Under the pieces are notes generated by a model. That model was not told where the DNA came from, ran no database searches, and saw only the letters and a list, made by a program, of their open reading frames with translations. A stretch of DNA of 64,000 nucleotides, from assembly GCA_900215285.1 (NCBI GenBank), contig OCMG01000004.1:620001-684000 (forward strand), in the 5' to 3' direction. Origin of the DNA: Ensifer adhaerens (GTDB lineage: Bacteria; Pseudomonadota; Alphaproteobacteria; Rhizobiales; Rhizobiaceae). A program made the position numbers and the translations under genes. Below, in pieces: positions 35,430-44,793 of the stretch; position 1 is the stretch's first letter, and the number at the start of each line of letters is the position of its first letter.

Positions 35430-35531
35430 TCTCCCTCCCCCTTGTGGGGAGGGGTCTTCTGTCCGCTTGCTCAGAGTTCGCGGCCCAGGCCCCCTCTGGC
35501 TGCCGCCATCTCCCCCAAAAGGGGGGAGACG
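35430..35531. repeat. RIME-like intergenic mosaic element with two palindromes
   Basis: About 100 bases made of two G/C palindromes: CTCCCTCCCC-CTTG-TGGGGAGGGG near 35431-35455 and CTCCCCC-AAAAG-GGGGGAG near 35508-35529. Length and two-palindrome layout resemble the 108-base rhizobial RIME element. It separates the aminopeptidase and olsB, which converge. Confidence 0.6.
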
Positions 35532-35577
35532 GATGGGGCCGCATAGCTGCGGCCAACCGTCCAACAGGAACCGCGGC

Positions 35578-36453
35578 TCAGCCAGCAAAACGTCCGGCGT
35601 CATTGCCGTAATAATTCCGGTAGCGCTCGGAGATCGTGTGGATCGGCAAAACGATCAGAACGTCGGTCGTGCGGAAGGCGCGGTCGACGACGGCGCCCTC
35701 CCCCACCATCGCGCCAAGGCGCAGATAGCCCTTGATCAGCGGCGGAAGGGCGGCAAGTGCCTTGCGCATGTTGATTGCTTCAGCCGGCATCAGGTCCATC
35801 GAATGTTCCAGTTCCGGCAACGCCTCGACGCGCCAGCGGCCCTTGGCGAGCGCGTTGTGGTGCAGGTAGGACAGCGCCAGCGCATGTTCTTCCGGAACGG
35901 CACCGGCAAAGGAGGCGCAACCGAACATGACGTCGATGCGGTGCTTGAGCGCATAGGCCCAGTTGCCCTGCCAGAGTAGTTCGACCGTGCGCTTGGTGCG
36001 GTATTGAGGCAGCACGCAGGAGCGGCCGAGTTCCATGAAGCGCTTGTCCGGATGGCGGGCGACGAGGTCGGCCACTTCGAACTCAGAGGAGGAATAGAAT
36101 CCACCATTGGCCATGGCCACGTCCTGACGCAGCAGGCGATAGGTTCCGACGATCTGATCTTCGACATCGCCTTCTATTGCGGTGTCGAGAACGAGAAGGT
36201 GATCGCAGATCGCATCCCAGGCGTCGATGTCACGGCCCTTGCGGGCCGATTCCGGCGGAACCTGCGCGTGCATTTCCTCAACGAAGACGCGATACCGGAT
36301 CGCCTGTGCCGCATCGATTTCCGAGGCGGTGCGGGCAATGCGCGTTTCCAGCGTGCCAATGCGGCCAAGGACGCCGGTCTTGTCAGCGGTCAGACGCGCC
36401 AGTGTCGCGTCCTGCCCTGCCAGGATGTCGGGGTTGAGCGTTTCTGTCGTCAT
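35578..36453 (-). CDS. olsB: L-ornithine N-acyltransferase (ornithine lipid synthesis)
   Basis: 291 residues from ATG 36453. GNAT-like acyltransferase close to rhizobial OlsB: EIDAAQAIRYRVFVEEM, DHLLVLD, VGTYRLLRQDVA, FMELGRSCVLPQYRTKRTVELLWQG and the C-terminal RLGAMVGEGAVVDRAFRTTDVLIVLP. It adds a 3-hydroxyacyl group from acyl-ACP to ornithine, giving lyso-ornithine lipid. OlsA, which completes the lipid, is not in the window. Ornithine lipids often replace phospholipids under low phosphate, so Pho control is plausible, but no Pho box is seen. Confidence 0.92.
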   Translation of the reverse strand: MTTETLNPDILAGQDATLARLTADKTGVLGRIGTLETRIARTASEIDAAQAIRYRVFVEEMHAQVPPESARKGRDIDAWDAICDHLLVLDTAIEGDVEDQIVGTYRLLRQDVAMANGGFYSSSEFEVADLVARHPDKRFMELGRSCVLPQYRTKRTVELLWQGNWAYALKHRIDVMFGCASFAGAVPEEHALALSYLHHNALAKGRWRVEALPELEHSMDLMPAEAINMRKALAALPPLIKGYLRLGAMVGEGAVVDRAFRTTDVLIVLPIHTISERYRNYYGNDAGRFAG

Positions 36454-36561
36454 CGCGATTCGAGCCTCGTTCGGTTGAGGGCGATTAAACACGAATATAC
36501 GACATGCGGGTGACATAAATAGGACAGAAGCGTGGCCCTGCCCATTGCTTCATCAGGACTG

Positions 36562-38274
36562 TTACCCGGCTCGGCGCGCCGCGTAGGATGCCAGAAGGTC
36601 AGCCAGCTTTGCGGGGTCGGCCGGCTTCACGAAAAGCTCCGTCGCGCCCGCCTCGATGGCAGCCTTGCGGGTTTCTGAACCGGCGGAGCCGGTTACCACG
36701 ATGACCGGGATCTCGGCCAGGCGATTGGCGCGCTCGAAATCACGGATGGCGGAGAGCGCGTCAAGCCCATTGCCGCCTGGCATGGAAAGATCGGTGACGA
36801 TGGCCCCGGGACGGCCCGTCGACTGCGTTGCGGCGGCGACGAGATCCCGAAATGTCTCGACTTCCGACACACGATGCCCACTCTTCCTGAGCACTGTCTT
36901 CAGGAGCAGCCGATTGACCGGATCGTCCTCGGCGACCAGCACGTCGAGGCCGCTGCCTTCGGCCTGCGTCCAGCGGGTGTTGGAGCGGTTGTCGTTGATC
37001 GGGTCGCGCAATTCTATGCCCTTCATGCGGCCCTGCAGCACGCCGATCAGCGAGCGCTCGCGCAAGGGGCGGACGAGCCAGGAATCGTAGCCCGCGCCGA
37101 AGAAGCGGGAACCGCTGCGGCTTTCGGGGTCGATCAGAAGAATGCGGCGGGTCGCCGGATTGCGAAAGCCCGGATGCCTGCGCAAATCGTCAGACAGAAG
37201 ATCGGCCAGACGGCGGTCAACGACAATGTCGGTCAGCGCATCGGGTGCGGTGTCCAGGCTCGCGACGACGTCGGACGGTGTCGCGGCAAGCCTCACCTGT
37301 CCGCCAAGGCTCCTGACGGTGGCCGCCAGAGCCTCCCGGCAGGCGCCCTCCGGTGCAATGATCAGCATATGCGTGCTGGAAAGCATGGTAGCCCGCGCCT
37401 GGCGCAGCCGGAAATCCGACGGCTGGCGAGCAGGAATGCGGATGATGAAGGTGCTGCCGACTCCAAGCTGGCTTTCGACATCGATGCGCCCACCGGATTC
37501 GATGACGATCCGGCGCGAGATCGCCAGACCGAGCCCCGTACCTCCGATCCTGCTCTTTTCCTCGCCGACCTGCTCAAACTCCCGGAAGAGCTTTTCCTGT
37601 CCGCGCGGCGACATGCCGGGACCGGTATCGCGAATGCGAACTTCCAGCTCGCCCTCCACCATGGACGCTGAAACGAGAACGCCTCCGTCGCTGGTGAACT
37701 TCACGGCATTGCCGACCAGATTGAAAAGGACCTGGCGCAATCGCTCCGGGTCGAAAGACAGCAGGCCCGGGACATCGGCCGCCACAAAACTCGCTATCTC
37801 GATCCCTTTTTCGTGGGCGCGGTGGGCCAGCATTTCGACGACGCTCTCGATGAGCTGGCGCAGATCATCGTCGCGCGGGTGAAGCTGAAACCGGCCGGCC
37901 TCAATGGCCGAGAAGTCCAGCAGATCGTCGACCAGCTGCGACAAGGCCTGTACGGACTGCCCGATGCCGGACAGATAGTTGGCCTGCTCGGGGGTCAACC
38001 GCGTCTGGCCGAGCAGATGGCTCATGCCGGCGATGCCGGAGAGTGGCGTACGGATATCGTGGCTCACGGTTGCCAGAATCCGGCTTTTCATCGCGCTTTC
38101 ACGCTCGGCACGGGCCAATGCCTCGCGCGTGAGGCTGAGGCTGGGAACGTGGTCCTGAGGCACGGGCCGGACGGAAGAGAACAGACGCCGCAACCACGAG
38201 GCAAACGGGTTTGCGCCCTTGCGCGCAGCAAGCGGAGTTTCGAGTGTGAAGTCCGGTTCGTCAAAATCTCGCAT
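36562..38274 (-). CDS. Soluble hybrid histidine kinase with two receiver domains
   Basis: 570 residues with no membrane segment and no recognised sensor domain. HisKA with VSHDIRTPLSG (His about 72), intact N, G1 and G2 boxes (NLVGNAVKF, RDTGPGM, GGTGLGLAISRR), then a degenerate receiver-like domain (about 305-415) lacking the N-terminal acidic pair and the conserved Lys (VRPL), then a complete receiver (VAEDD, phosphoacceptor in VTDLSMPGG, Lys in VKPAD). It follows lspA by 55 bases and is probably part of the same transcription unit. The input signal is unknown; the N-terminus may dock to another protein. Confidence 0.87.
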   Translation of the reverse strand: MRDFDEPDFTLETPLAARKGANPFASWLRRLFSSVRPVPQDHVPSLSLTREALARAERESAMKSRILATVSHDIRTPLSGIAGMSHLLGQTRLTPEQANYLSGIGQSVQALSQLVDDLLDFSAIEAGRFQLHPRDDDLRQLIESVVEMLAHRAHEKGIEIASFVAADVPGLLSFDPERLRQVLFNLVGNAVKFTSDGGVLVSASMVEGELEVRIRDTGPGMSPRGQEKLFREFEQVGEEKSRIGGTGLGLAISRRIVIESGGRIDVESQLGVGSTFIIRIPARQPSDFRLRQARATMLSSTHMLIIAPEGACREALAATVRSLGGQVRLAATPSDVVASLDTAPDALTDIVVDRRLADLLSDDLRRHPGFRNPATRRILLIDPESRSGSRFFGAGYDSWLVRPLRERSLIGVLQGRMKGIELRDPINDNRSNTRWTQAEGSGLDVLVAEDDPVNRLLLKTVLRKSGHRVSEVETFRDLVAAATQSTGRPGAIVTDLSMPGGNGLDALSAIRDFERANRLAEIPVIVVTGSAGSETRKAAIEAGATELFVKPADPAKLADLLASYAARRAG

Positions 38275-38329
38275 GAGCCAGAGCTAACATGCGAAAGCTA
38301 CAGAAGTGTTTCCGGGCTTCGTTAATCGT

Positions 38330-38818
38330 TCATTTCGATTTTTCACCGCTTCCGAAGATTTCATCAAAACCGATCAGGACAGCGCCGATCGTGATGAAGC
38401 TGTCAGCCAGATTGAAGACGGCGAACGACCATGTGCCGACGTGGAAGAGTACGAAATCGATGACATGGCCGTAGAGGAAGCGGTCGATGAGGTTGCCGAA
38501 GGCACCGGCGATGACCAGGACGAAACCCAGATGGGCGATCCATCGCGACGGCGGCGTGCGCATCCATAGCCATGCGACGAAGGCGACGATTGCAAGACGC
38601 AGCCCCACGATGAGATAGCCCGGCGTCTCATCGAACATCGAGAAGGCGACGCCGGTATTATAGGTGCGATAGAGCGCCAGCACAGGCAGGAGATGAACCG
38701 GCTCCTGCAGTGGCAGATAGTGATCGACGGCGATCTTCGTGAGCTGGTCCACGATCAGCAGCCCGACAATCAGCAAGACCGCGGGAACGGCGCGGGAGAA
38801 AAGCGAGACCTTGTTCAT
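38330..38818 (-). CDS. lspA: Lipoprotein signal peptidase
   Basis: 162 residues, four membrane helices, aspartic protease motifs: NTGVAFSM and the catalytic VIAGAFGNLIDRFLYG and VIDFVLFHVG with Asp residues, and FNLADSFITIG. It removes the signal peptide from prolipoproteins. The start codon ATG overlaps the stop codon of the upstream RNA methyltransferase gene. Confidence 0.95.
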   Translation of the reverse strand: MNKVSLFSRAVPAVLLIVGLLIVDQLTKIAVDHYLPLQEPVHLLPVLALYRTYNTGVAFSMFDETPGYLIVGLRLAIVAFVAWLWMRTPPSRWIAHLGFVLVIAGAFGNLIDRFLYGHVIDFVLFHVGTWSFAVFNLADSFITIGAVLIGFDEIFGSGEKSK

Positions 38819-39672
38819 CAGCGCGGCTCCAGCGTCAGAAGATGTCGACGCGCCTCGAAGAGCATGACAGCCGTGGCGACCGCGAGGTTCAGCGAATCGG
38901 CAAGGCCCGCCTGCGGAATGCGGGCGAGCTGGTCGGCTTCCTTCGCCAGCAGGTCGGGCAAGCCCTGCTGCTCGTTGCCCATGAGGACGACGACCGGCTT
39001 CTTCTTGTAATCGACCGTCCGGTAGTCGACGGCACCGGCAAGATGCGTGGCGACGACAGAGACACCGGCACCCTTCTTCCAGGCAAGAAATTCTTCCGGC
39101 GTGGCGCGTGTGACCGGCAGCGCGAAGACCGAACCCATGGTGGCGCGCACGGTTTCCAGCGAGAAGGGATCAGTGCATTCGCCGACAAGGATCACGCCAG
39201 ACGCGCCGGCCGCGTCGGCCGTGCGGATGATCGTGCCGAGATTGCCGGGGTCGCGCACACGGTCGAGCGCGATGTAGGTTTCGTTGGCGGCGGGGCGAAT
39301 GTCCGAGAGAGAGCGCCATTTCGTCCTGAAGACGCCCACCACCATCTGCGGATTGTCGCGGCGGGTGATGGCGGAAAGCACCTTTTCGCTCACCTCCAGC
39401 ACGAGACCGCCGGCGGCCACCGTCCGGGCGGCAACCTTGGTAACGAGCGGCTTGTCCTTGGCGTTCTTGGCATAGATCAGCGTGTTGATCGCCCAGCCGA
39501 GTTCCAGCGCGTCGATGACGAGTTTCAGGCCTTCAGCCATGAAGGCGCCGGTTTCCTCGCGGCCCTTCTTCTGGGAGAGCGCCTTGATGTCCTTGATGAT
39601 CGGATTGGCCAGGCTGGTGACTTCCTTGACCTGTCCGACGCGGCCGGGGCCGCCCTTGGTGGCGTCGCTCAT
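38818..39672 (-). CDS. SpoU/TrmH-family RNA 2'-O-methyltransferase
   Basis: 284 residues from ATG 39672. N-terminal substrate-binding domain (SLANPIIKDIKALSQKKGRE, as in the RlmB/TsnR type) followed by the SPOUT knot: LDRVRDPGNLGTIIRTADAAG, VVLMGNEQQGLPD and SLNLAVATAVMLFEA. It methylates rRNA or tRNA ribose; the exact target cannot be told. The start overlaps the stop of the preceding gene (ATGA). It overlaps lspA by the same arrangement. Confidence 0.9.
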   Translation of the reverse strand: MSDATKGGPGRVGQVKEVTSLANPIIKDIKALSQKKGREETGAFMAEGLKLVIDALELGWAINTLIYAKNAKDKPLVTKVAARTVAAGGLVLEVSEKVLSAITRRDNPQMVVGVFRTKWRSLSDIRPAANETYIALDRVRDPGNLGTIIRTADAAGASGVILVGECTDPFSLETVRATMGSVFALPVTRATPEEFLAWKKGAGVSVVATHLAGAVDYRTVDYKKKPVVVLMGNEQQGLPDLLAKEADQLARIPQAGLADSLNLAVATAVMLFEARRHLLTLEPR

Positions 39673-40790
39673 GCAGGCACCCAACGCGAAAAGAGAGATG
39701 TGGAAAGCGCCCTGCCCCGTTCGGAGCCGTCGAGACCGCTTTCACGGATGATGAGTTCGCCGGATTCGACGACACCACCGGCGCCGCGCATCGTCTCGCG
39801 CATCAGTTCATGGATCGAATAGAAGCTGGCGCGGATCGAATAGGCGGTCAGCACGAAGCCAAGCGCCTTTTCGCTCAGGAGTTCGCGGCCGATATCGAGC
39901 ATCAGCGGCAGGTGGTCGAAGAGATGCCAGACCTCGCCATTCGGACCGCGGCCGAATTTCGGCGGGTCGGTGAGGATGATGTCGTAGCGGTTGCCACGGC
40001 GCTCCTCGCGCGCAATGAACTTCATGGCATCGTCGCAGATCCAGCGGATCGGCGCCTTGTCGAGACGGGCGAGCGCCTGATTCTCGCGGCCCCAGCCGAT
40101 CGCCTTCTTGGAAGCGTCCACATGAGTCACCTCGGCACCGGCAGAAGCGGCAATCAGCGAGGCCACGCCGGTATAGCCGAAGAGGTTCAGCACCTTGACC
40201 GGGCGCTTGACCCTTTCGATTTCCTGGCGCATCCAGTCCCAATGAACCTGCTGCTCGGGGAAAACGCCGACATGGCGGAAGCTTGTAAAGCGGCCGTGGA
40301 AATCGACATCGAGAAGCTGCATTGGCCAGGTTTCGCCGAGCGCCCCCTTCGGGAAGCGCCAGCGGCCCATGCCGTCCTCGTCGGTGTCGCCCGTAAAGAC
40401 GGCATCGACATGGTCCCAATGCTTCGGGGCAAGCGAACGCTGCCACAGCGCCTGCGCCTCGGGACGCACGATGCGGTAATCGCCATATTGCTCAAGCTTT
40501 TCGCCGGCGCCGCTATCGATCAGGCGGAAACCAGAGGAGGACTGGTTTTCGAGAATCACCGGAATGCGCTCGCCTGGCTTCTCGCCGGTGCGCGTCATCA
40601 GCGGACGCTCGGGCGCGGCAGGGGATGCGCGCTCGGGCTTCACGGGGGCGCTCCTGACCGCAGCGTCCTTGGGTCGCGCGTCCTTGGCCTGAACGGGCGC
40701 CTGGCGCGGACGCTCACGCTTTTCCGTCCGGCCGGATGCCGGACCTGAACCCGGCGGGCCGCCGCGTCGCATCTTTGTCGTCTTCGTCAA
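39669..40790 (-). CDS. Class I SAM-dependent rRNA methyltransferase (RlmI-like)
   Basis: 373 residues: a basic, Pro/Ala-rich N-terminal tail (1-65), then a Rossmann methyltransferase with VLNLFGYTGVASLIAASAGA, HVDASKKAIGW, and ILTDPPKFGRGPNGEVW resembling the RlmI/RlmK Cys-methyl-type family motif DPPxF. It probably methylates 23S rRNA cytosine, as E. coli RlmI does. First of three overlapping genes (this gene, SpoU methyltransferase, lspA). Confidence 0.87.
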   Translation of the reverse strand: MTKTTKMRRGGPPGSGPASGRTEKRERPRQAPVQAKDARPKDAAVRSAPVKPERASPAAPERPLMTRTGEKPGERIPVILENQSSSGFRLIDSGAGEKLEQYGDYRIVRPEAQALWQRSLAPKHWDHVDAVFTGDTDEDGMGRWRFPKGALGETWPMQLLDVDFHGRFTSFRHVGVFPEQQVHWDWMRQEIERVKRPVKVLNLFGYTGVASLIAASAGAEVTHVDASKKAIGWGRENQALARLDKAPIRWICDDAMKFIAREERRGNRYDIILTDPPKFGRGPNGEVWHLFDHLPLMLDIGRELLSEKALGFVLTAYSIRASFYSIHELMRETMRGAGGVVESGELIIRESGLDGSERGRALSTSLFSRWVPA

Positions 40791-40958
40791 AATTCACAAT
40801 TCCCGAGGGGCCAAATTTGCGACTGTCGCAAAAACGGCTCTATCGGCACGAAATAACATTAAGTGCTCTCTTGGCAAAGACTTATCCCTCAAGCGATATT
40901 ATAGCATTCATCAAGAGAGGCTCGGATTTGAGCCACGCATTTGGGAGGAGCGATCAAG

Positions 40959-41402
40959 ATGGATATGAGCGGCGAAGAACGCATTGCAGCCAAACGCGAG
41001 GTCGTCTGGGCGGCGCTGAACAATCCCGAAATCCTGAAGGCCTGCATTCCGGGCTGTCAAAGCCTTGAAATGGCCTCTCCGACCGAAATGTCGGCGACTG
41101 TGAAGATCAAGATCGGCCCGGTTTCCGCGACCTTTTCAGGGGACGTGACGCTGTCCGAGCTCAACCCGCCGGAAGGCTACAAGATTTCCGGCGAAGGCAA
41201 GGGCGGCATTGCCGGTTTTGCAAAGGGCGGCGCGGAAGTGAAGCTCACCGAGGACGGCGACGAGACGATCCTGTCCTACACGGTCGATGCCCAGATCGGC
41301 GGAAAGCTGGCACAGCTCGGCTCGCGCCTCATCGACTCCTCCGCCAAGAAACTGGCTGGCCAGTTCTTCGCGGATTTCAACAAGGCTGTCAGCGCCGGCT
41401 GA
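40959..41402 (+). CDS. CoxG-type (carbon monoxide dehydrogenase subunit G-like) SRPBCC protein
   Basis: 147 residues from ATG 40959 with GGAGG upstream. The SRPBCC/START-type fold reads EERIAAKREVVWAALNNPEILKACIPGC, SGDVTLSEL and GSRLIDSSAKKLAGQFF, matching CoxG proteins. CoxG recruits CO dehydrogenase to membranes in carboxydotrophs; there are no cox structural genes here, so in this bacterium it may serve another molybdoenzyme or none. Confidence 0.85.
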   Translation: MDMSGEERIAAKREVVWAALNNPEILKACIPGCQSLEMASPTEMSATVKIKIGPVSATFSGDVTLSELNPPEGYKISGEGKGGIAGFAKGGAEVKLTEDGDETILSYTVDAQIGGKLAQLGSRLIDSSAKKLAGQFFADFNKAVSAG

Positions 41403-41426
41403 CAGCAATCCGCATCATTCCGGATG

Positions 41427-41774
41427 TTATTTCGAGGCTGACACAGGCAGGATGACCTGCTGGGCCAGTTCTTCCGCGCGCTTCTGGTTGCGACGGGCCT
41501 CGCCCTGCCAACGCGTTACTTCCTGCGCCTGCGTGCGGGCGCGCTTGCGGTATTTGCCCTGGGCAAACCAGGTCAGACCCGAGCCCAGGATCGCACCGAG
41601 AATGAGGGCGAGGAAAAGATAGACGAAAAAGGGTGCTGTCAGCGACAGGACGGGATCCGTCGGATCAAACGGGTTCAGCACGAGCGTGACCGCGTGGCGG
41701 TTGGCGACCGAGAGCACGATGAGAATGATGGCGACCGGCAGGAGGATCACCAGGTTGATCAACTTCTTCGTCAT
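41427..41774 (-). CDS. LapA-domain (DUF1049) inner-membrane protein
   Basis: 115 residues from ATG 41774, two membrane segments (NLVILLPVAIILIVLSV and PFFVYLFLALILGAILGSGLTW) with a short NPFDPTDP loop between them, and a basic, helical cytoplasmic tail. This is the lipopolysaccharide assembly protein A / LapA domain. In E. coli LapA helps control LpxC turnover; rhizobial members are uncharacterised. It lies 128 bases downstream of ihfB on the same strand. Confidence 0.85.
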   Translation of the reverse strand: MTKKLINLVILLPVAIILIVLSVANRHAVTLVLNPFDPTDPVLSLTAPFFVYLFLALILGAILGSGLTWFAQGKYRKRARTQAQEVTRWQGEARRNQKRAEELAQQVILPVSASK

Positions 41775-41901
41775 GGACATGGCTCCGGCAGGCAATACAC
41801 AGCAGGCCCGGGAGAAATCACCCGGAATACGACCTTAGAATAGAATGATATATGGCGCTTTCAAGCCGTCAAAAAAGTCTCGGCTTGTCGAGCCCGGCAG
41901 C

Positions 41902-42201
41902 TCAATCGTCTTCGTCGGCCTGACCGGGATTCAGGCGCTCGCGCAATTCCTTGCCCGTCTTGAAGAATGGAACCCACTTTTCTTCGACGAAGACGGCATC
42001 GCCGGTGCGCGGGTTGCGGCCAGAGCGTGAAGGCCGGTTCTTCACCGAGAAGGCGCCAAAGCCACGAAGCTCGACGCGATTGCCGCCGGCCAACGCATCC
42101 GTGATCTCATCGAGAACGGCGTTGACGATGTTTTCCACGTCGCGGTGATAGAGATGTGGATTGCGCGCAGCAACGATCTGCACCAATTCGGACTTTATCA
42201 C
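41902..42201 (-). CDS. ihfB: Integration host factor, beta subunit
   Basis: 99 residues from a GTG at 42201 preceded by GAGGGGGAAG; upstream in-frame codons to 42363 overlap sppA and are not coding. The histone-like fold has [39 protein letters not shown] and the DNA-bending proline after RNP. It pairs with IHF-alpha to bend DNA at specific sites, including at sigma-54 promoters. Confidence 0.94.
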   Translation of the reverse strand: MIKSELVQIVAARNPHLYHRDVENIVNAVLDEITDALAGGNRVELRGFGAFSVKNRPSRSGRNPRTGDAVFVEEKWVPFFKTGKELRERLNPGQADEDD

Positions 42202-42322
42202 GTCTTCCCCCTCGATCATTTCGGTGCCGGGCCATGCAAGGCTTCGTCCAATCACGAAGCCGACCGCCCGGAGTGAAATCTTCTCGTTCTTATTAATCCC
42301 GACAAGCGTTGCCGGGGGTGCC

Positions 42323-43273
42323 TTAGCCGCGATCAACCTGCCAAACGGAAACAAGGCCGTCAAGGAACAAGTGCTGTATACCTAGCATTTTCAATGCGCT
42401 TGCCGGAAAGTCGACGTTCAGACCCGCCCACTCGGCGGCGTGCATGACGGCACCGGGCAGCACTGCCGCCCAGCCCTGCGGCGCGGGCTTCCAGTCGATA
42501 ACCGGCAATTCGGGATCAACCGAACGCGTCTTGAGGTAAGCCTTGATCTCCGGCATGCCGCCCAGTTCATCGACCAGGCCGTTTTTCAGCGCCTGGCGGC
42601 CGGTGAAAATGGAGCCATCGGAAAGCGCCATCGCCTGATCCTGCGTCATCTTGCGACGTTCGGCGACGAGATCGACGAACCAGTGAAAACTGTCCTGCAC
42701 CATTGCGTTGATCATCGCCTTGGTCTGGTCGCTTGGCGGATTGAAGGGCGATGGTTCGGCCTTCATGGGCGCGGATTTGATCGATTCCAGCGAAACGCCG
42801 ATCTTGTCGAGCAGTTCCTTGGCCTGCGGATACTGGAAGAGCACGCCAATCGAGCCGGTGATCGACATGTCCCCGGCGATGATTCGGTCTCCACCGAGCG
42901 CGATCATATACCCGGCGGAGGCCGCGAGCGTGCGGATATCGGAGACAACCGGCTTCTTTTCGGCCACCCGGCGCAGCGCTTTGTAGATCGTCTCTCCGCC
43001 GTAGGTCGTGCCGCCGGGCGAGGAAATGTCGACGATCAGCGCCTTGACATTGTCGGCCTTTGCGATGCGATCGAGCCGCGCAGTCAAATCCTGGTCATCC
43101 TGGATGAGGCCGCCGATGGAGACGCGTGCGATCTGATTGGCGGTCTGGCCTTCCGCACCAGTCCAGCGAAACCAGACAGCGGCCAGCACAACGACCAAGA
43201 CGATGATGGCAAGGCTGCGCCAGAAGGCAAGTTTGCGGCGAAGCGCCCGGCGATCGGCAATTCCGTTGTCCAT
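42323..43273 (-). CDS. sppA: Signal peptide peptidase SppA (short form)
   Basis: 316 residues from ATG 43273 (ribosome-binding site AAGGA). One N-terminal membrane anchor, then a ClpP-like serine/lysine protease: [11 protein letters not shown], the catalytic Ser in [14 protein letters not shown] and the Lys in a later [13 protein letters not shown] segment. It degrades cleaved signal peptides in the membrane. It precedes ihfB by 121 bases, the usual rhizobial order. Confidence 0.92.
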   Translation of the reverse strand: MDNGIADRRALRRKLAFWRSLAIIVLVVVLAAVWFRWTGAEGQTANQIARVSIGGLIQDDQDLTARLDRIAKADNVKALIVDISSPGGTTYGGETIYKALRRVAEKKPVVSDIRTLAASAGYMIALGGDRIIAGDMSITGSIGVLFQYPQAKELLDKIGVSLESIKSAPMKAEPSPFNPPSDQTKAMINAMVQDSFHWFVDLVAERRKMTQDQAMALSDGSIFTGRQALKNGLVDELGGMPEIKAYLKTRSVDPELPVIDWKPAPQGWAAVLPGAVMHAAEWAGLNVDFPASALKMLGIQHLFLDGLVSVWQVDRG

Positions 43274-43554
43274 GGGTTTTCCTTCCGAGATCCGTCCAGG
43301 GTGGGACCGGCTTGAGCGACGGCAGGCGAACCGGCCGGCCGCGACCCGCAATAGCCATAATGCCTACGGAGGAAATCCGGAAGTCGTCAAGCGCCGTAAA
43401 ACCGCCATGTCGCATGACGAAAAGGACGCGGCGTGCGAATTATTAAGGCGACCGATCTTTTTCGCCGTGTTCATGATTGTTTACCGCGCGAAAATAACCA
43501 TATTGCGTCGCTAAGGCTTCGGCTAATGTGGCAGTCAGTCCAGACAGGAACGAG

Positions 43555-44220
43555 ATGGCAAGCTTGGAGATGAACAGCACCGAAGTGGGTGATGTCAGTG
43601 CGCGGCGCATGGCCTATTCGCGGGCTGTGCGTCATTCGAAGCGCGTTCGGCGACTCAAGATTCTGCTGCCGGTCTCTGCCGTGGCCGTGTCGCTTGCCTT
43701 CGTTGCCGTCTCGGTGGTGCGCAGTTTTCTGCCCGACAATGTCGAGGTCAAGGGCGCGACAATCGAGAATGGCCAGATCGTGATGGAGAAGCCTGCTATT
43801 TCCGGACGCAATTCGGACGGCATCTTCTACTCGATGACCGCAGCACGCGCCCTGCAGAGCATTGTGTCTCCCAATATCATGACGCTCCAAGATATTTCCG
43901 CGCAGATGCCCGTCAACGACCAGGTGATCGCCAAGGTCAAGGCCCAGGGCGGCATCTACGACCGGACGGCCAACACGCTGGACATGACCCAGCCCTTCTC
44001 TCTCCATCTTTCGACTGGACTTGTGGCCAACTTCCGCTCCGCCAAGCTCGACGTGAAGAACGGCACGATGTCGTCGAAGGACGTCGTTTCCATCACGGCG
44101 CCGAAGGCAACCGTAGTTGCGCAAAGCATCAATATCGAAGATAAGGGCCAGACGATCGTATTCGACGGCGGCGTGCAGGTAAACCTGCGTGCCGACGCCA
44201 TTCATGAAAAAGGCAATTAA
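43555..44220 (+). CDS. lptC: LPS export factor LptC
   Basis: 221 residues from ATG 43555 (ribosome-binding site AGGAA). One membrane helix near residues 37-56, then a periplasmic beta-jellyroll of the LptC type (VEVKGATIENGQIVMEKPAISG, GGIYDRTANTLDMTQPFSLHLS). It bridges the LptB2FG transporter to LptA. Three bases separate it from lptA. Confidence 0.9.
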   Translation: MASLEMNSTEVGDVSARRMAYSRAVRHSKRVRRLKILLPVSAVAVSLAFVAVSVVRSFLPDNVEVKGATIENGQIVMEKPAISGRNSDGIFYSMTAARALQSIVSPNIMTLQDISAQMPVNDQVIAKVKAQGGIYDRTANTLDMTQPFSLHLSTGLVANFRSAKLDVKNGTMSSKDVVSITAPKATVVAQSINIEDKGQTIVFDGGVQVNLRADAIHEKGN

Positions 44221-44223
44221 GTC

Positions 44224-44790
44224 ATGCCCGCCAAAGCCAATCTTCCGCTGTGCCTGGTGATCGCCGCGCTTGCCCTCGCGCCGGCTTCCAGCGCGTTTTC
44301 GCAGGCGACCGCCAGCAAGATGGATGGCATTGCGCTTTCCAATGACAAGCCTATCCACATTGAAAGCGACAAGCTGGAAATCAAGGACAAGGAAAACCGC
44401 GCCGACTTTACCGGCAACGTGGTGGCCACGCAGGGCACGACGATGCTGAAGGCCAAGACGATGACGGTTTACTACAAGTCCTCCGAGAAAGACGGCGGCA
44501 ATGGCGGGGGCGCCATGAACAATGCCGGCAATGGCGACATCGACCGCATTCTGGTCAACGGCGGCGTGGTGCTGAATTCCGACAAGCAGACCGCGACAGC
44601 GGACAGCGGCCATTTTGAAATGGCAAAGCAGCTCATCGTGCTGGAAGGCAAGCAGGTCGTGCTGTCCGACGGGAACAACGTCTTTACCGGCTGCCGGCTG
44701 ACCGTTCACATGGACACGGGGCAGGCGCAGCTGGACAGCTGCGGCGGCCGCGTCCAGATTCAGCTCGATCCCAAGTCGCGCAGCAAGTAA
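44224..44790 (+). CDS. lptA: LPS export periplasmic bridge protein LptA
   Basis: 188 residues with a signal peptide (ends near SSAFSQA) and the OstA/LptA jellyroll: PIHIESDKLEIKDKENRADFTGNVVATQG and later FTGCRLTVHMDTGQAQL. It polymerises across the periplasm to carry lipopolysaccharide. A Gly/Asn-rich insert (about 95-105) lies between strands. It sits between lptC and lptB. Confidence 0.92.
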   Translation: MPAKANLPLCLVIAALALAPASSAFSQATASKMDGIALSNDKPIHIESDKLEIKDKENRADFTGNVVATQGTTMLKAKTMTVYYKSSEKDGGNGGGAMNNAGNGDIDRILVNGGVVLNSDKQTATADSGHFEMAKQLIVLEGKQVVLSDGNNVFTGCRLTVHMDTGQAQLDSCGGRVQIQLDPKSRSK

Positions 44791-44793
44791 GCG

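Noticed and set aside
40959..41402. Evidence for carbon monoxide oxidation
   Set aside because: Only a coxG-like gene is present; the structural coxMSL genes are absent, and CoxG-like proteins are widespread in non-carboxydotrophs.
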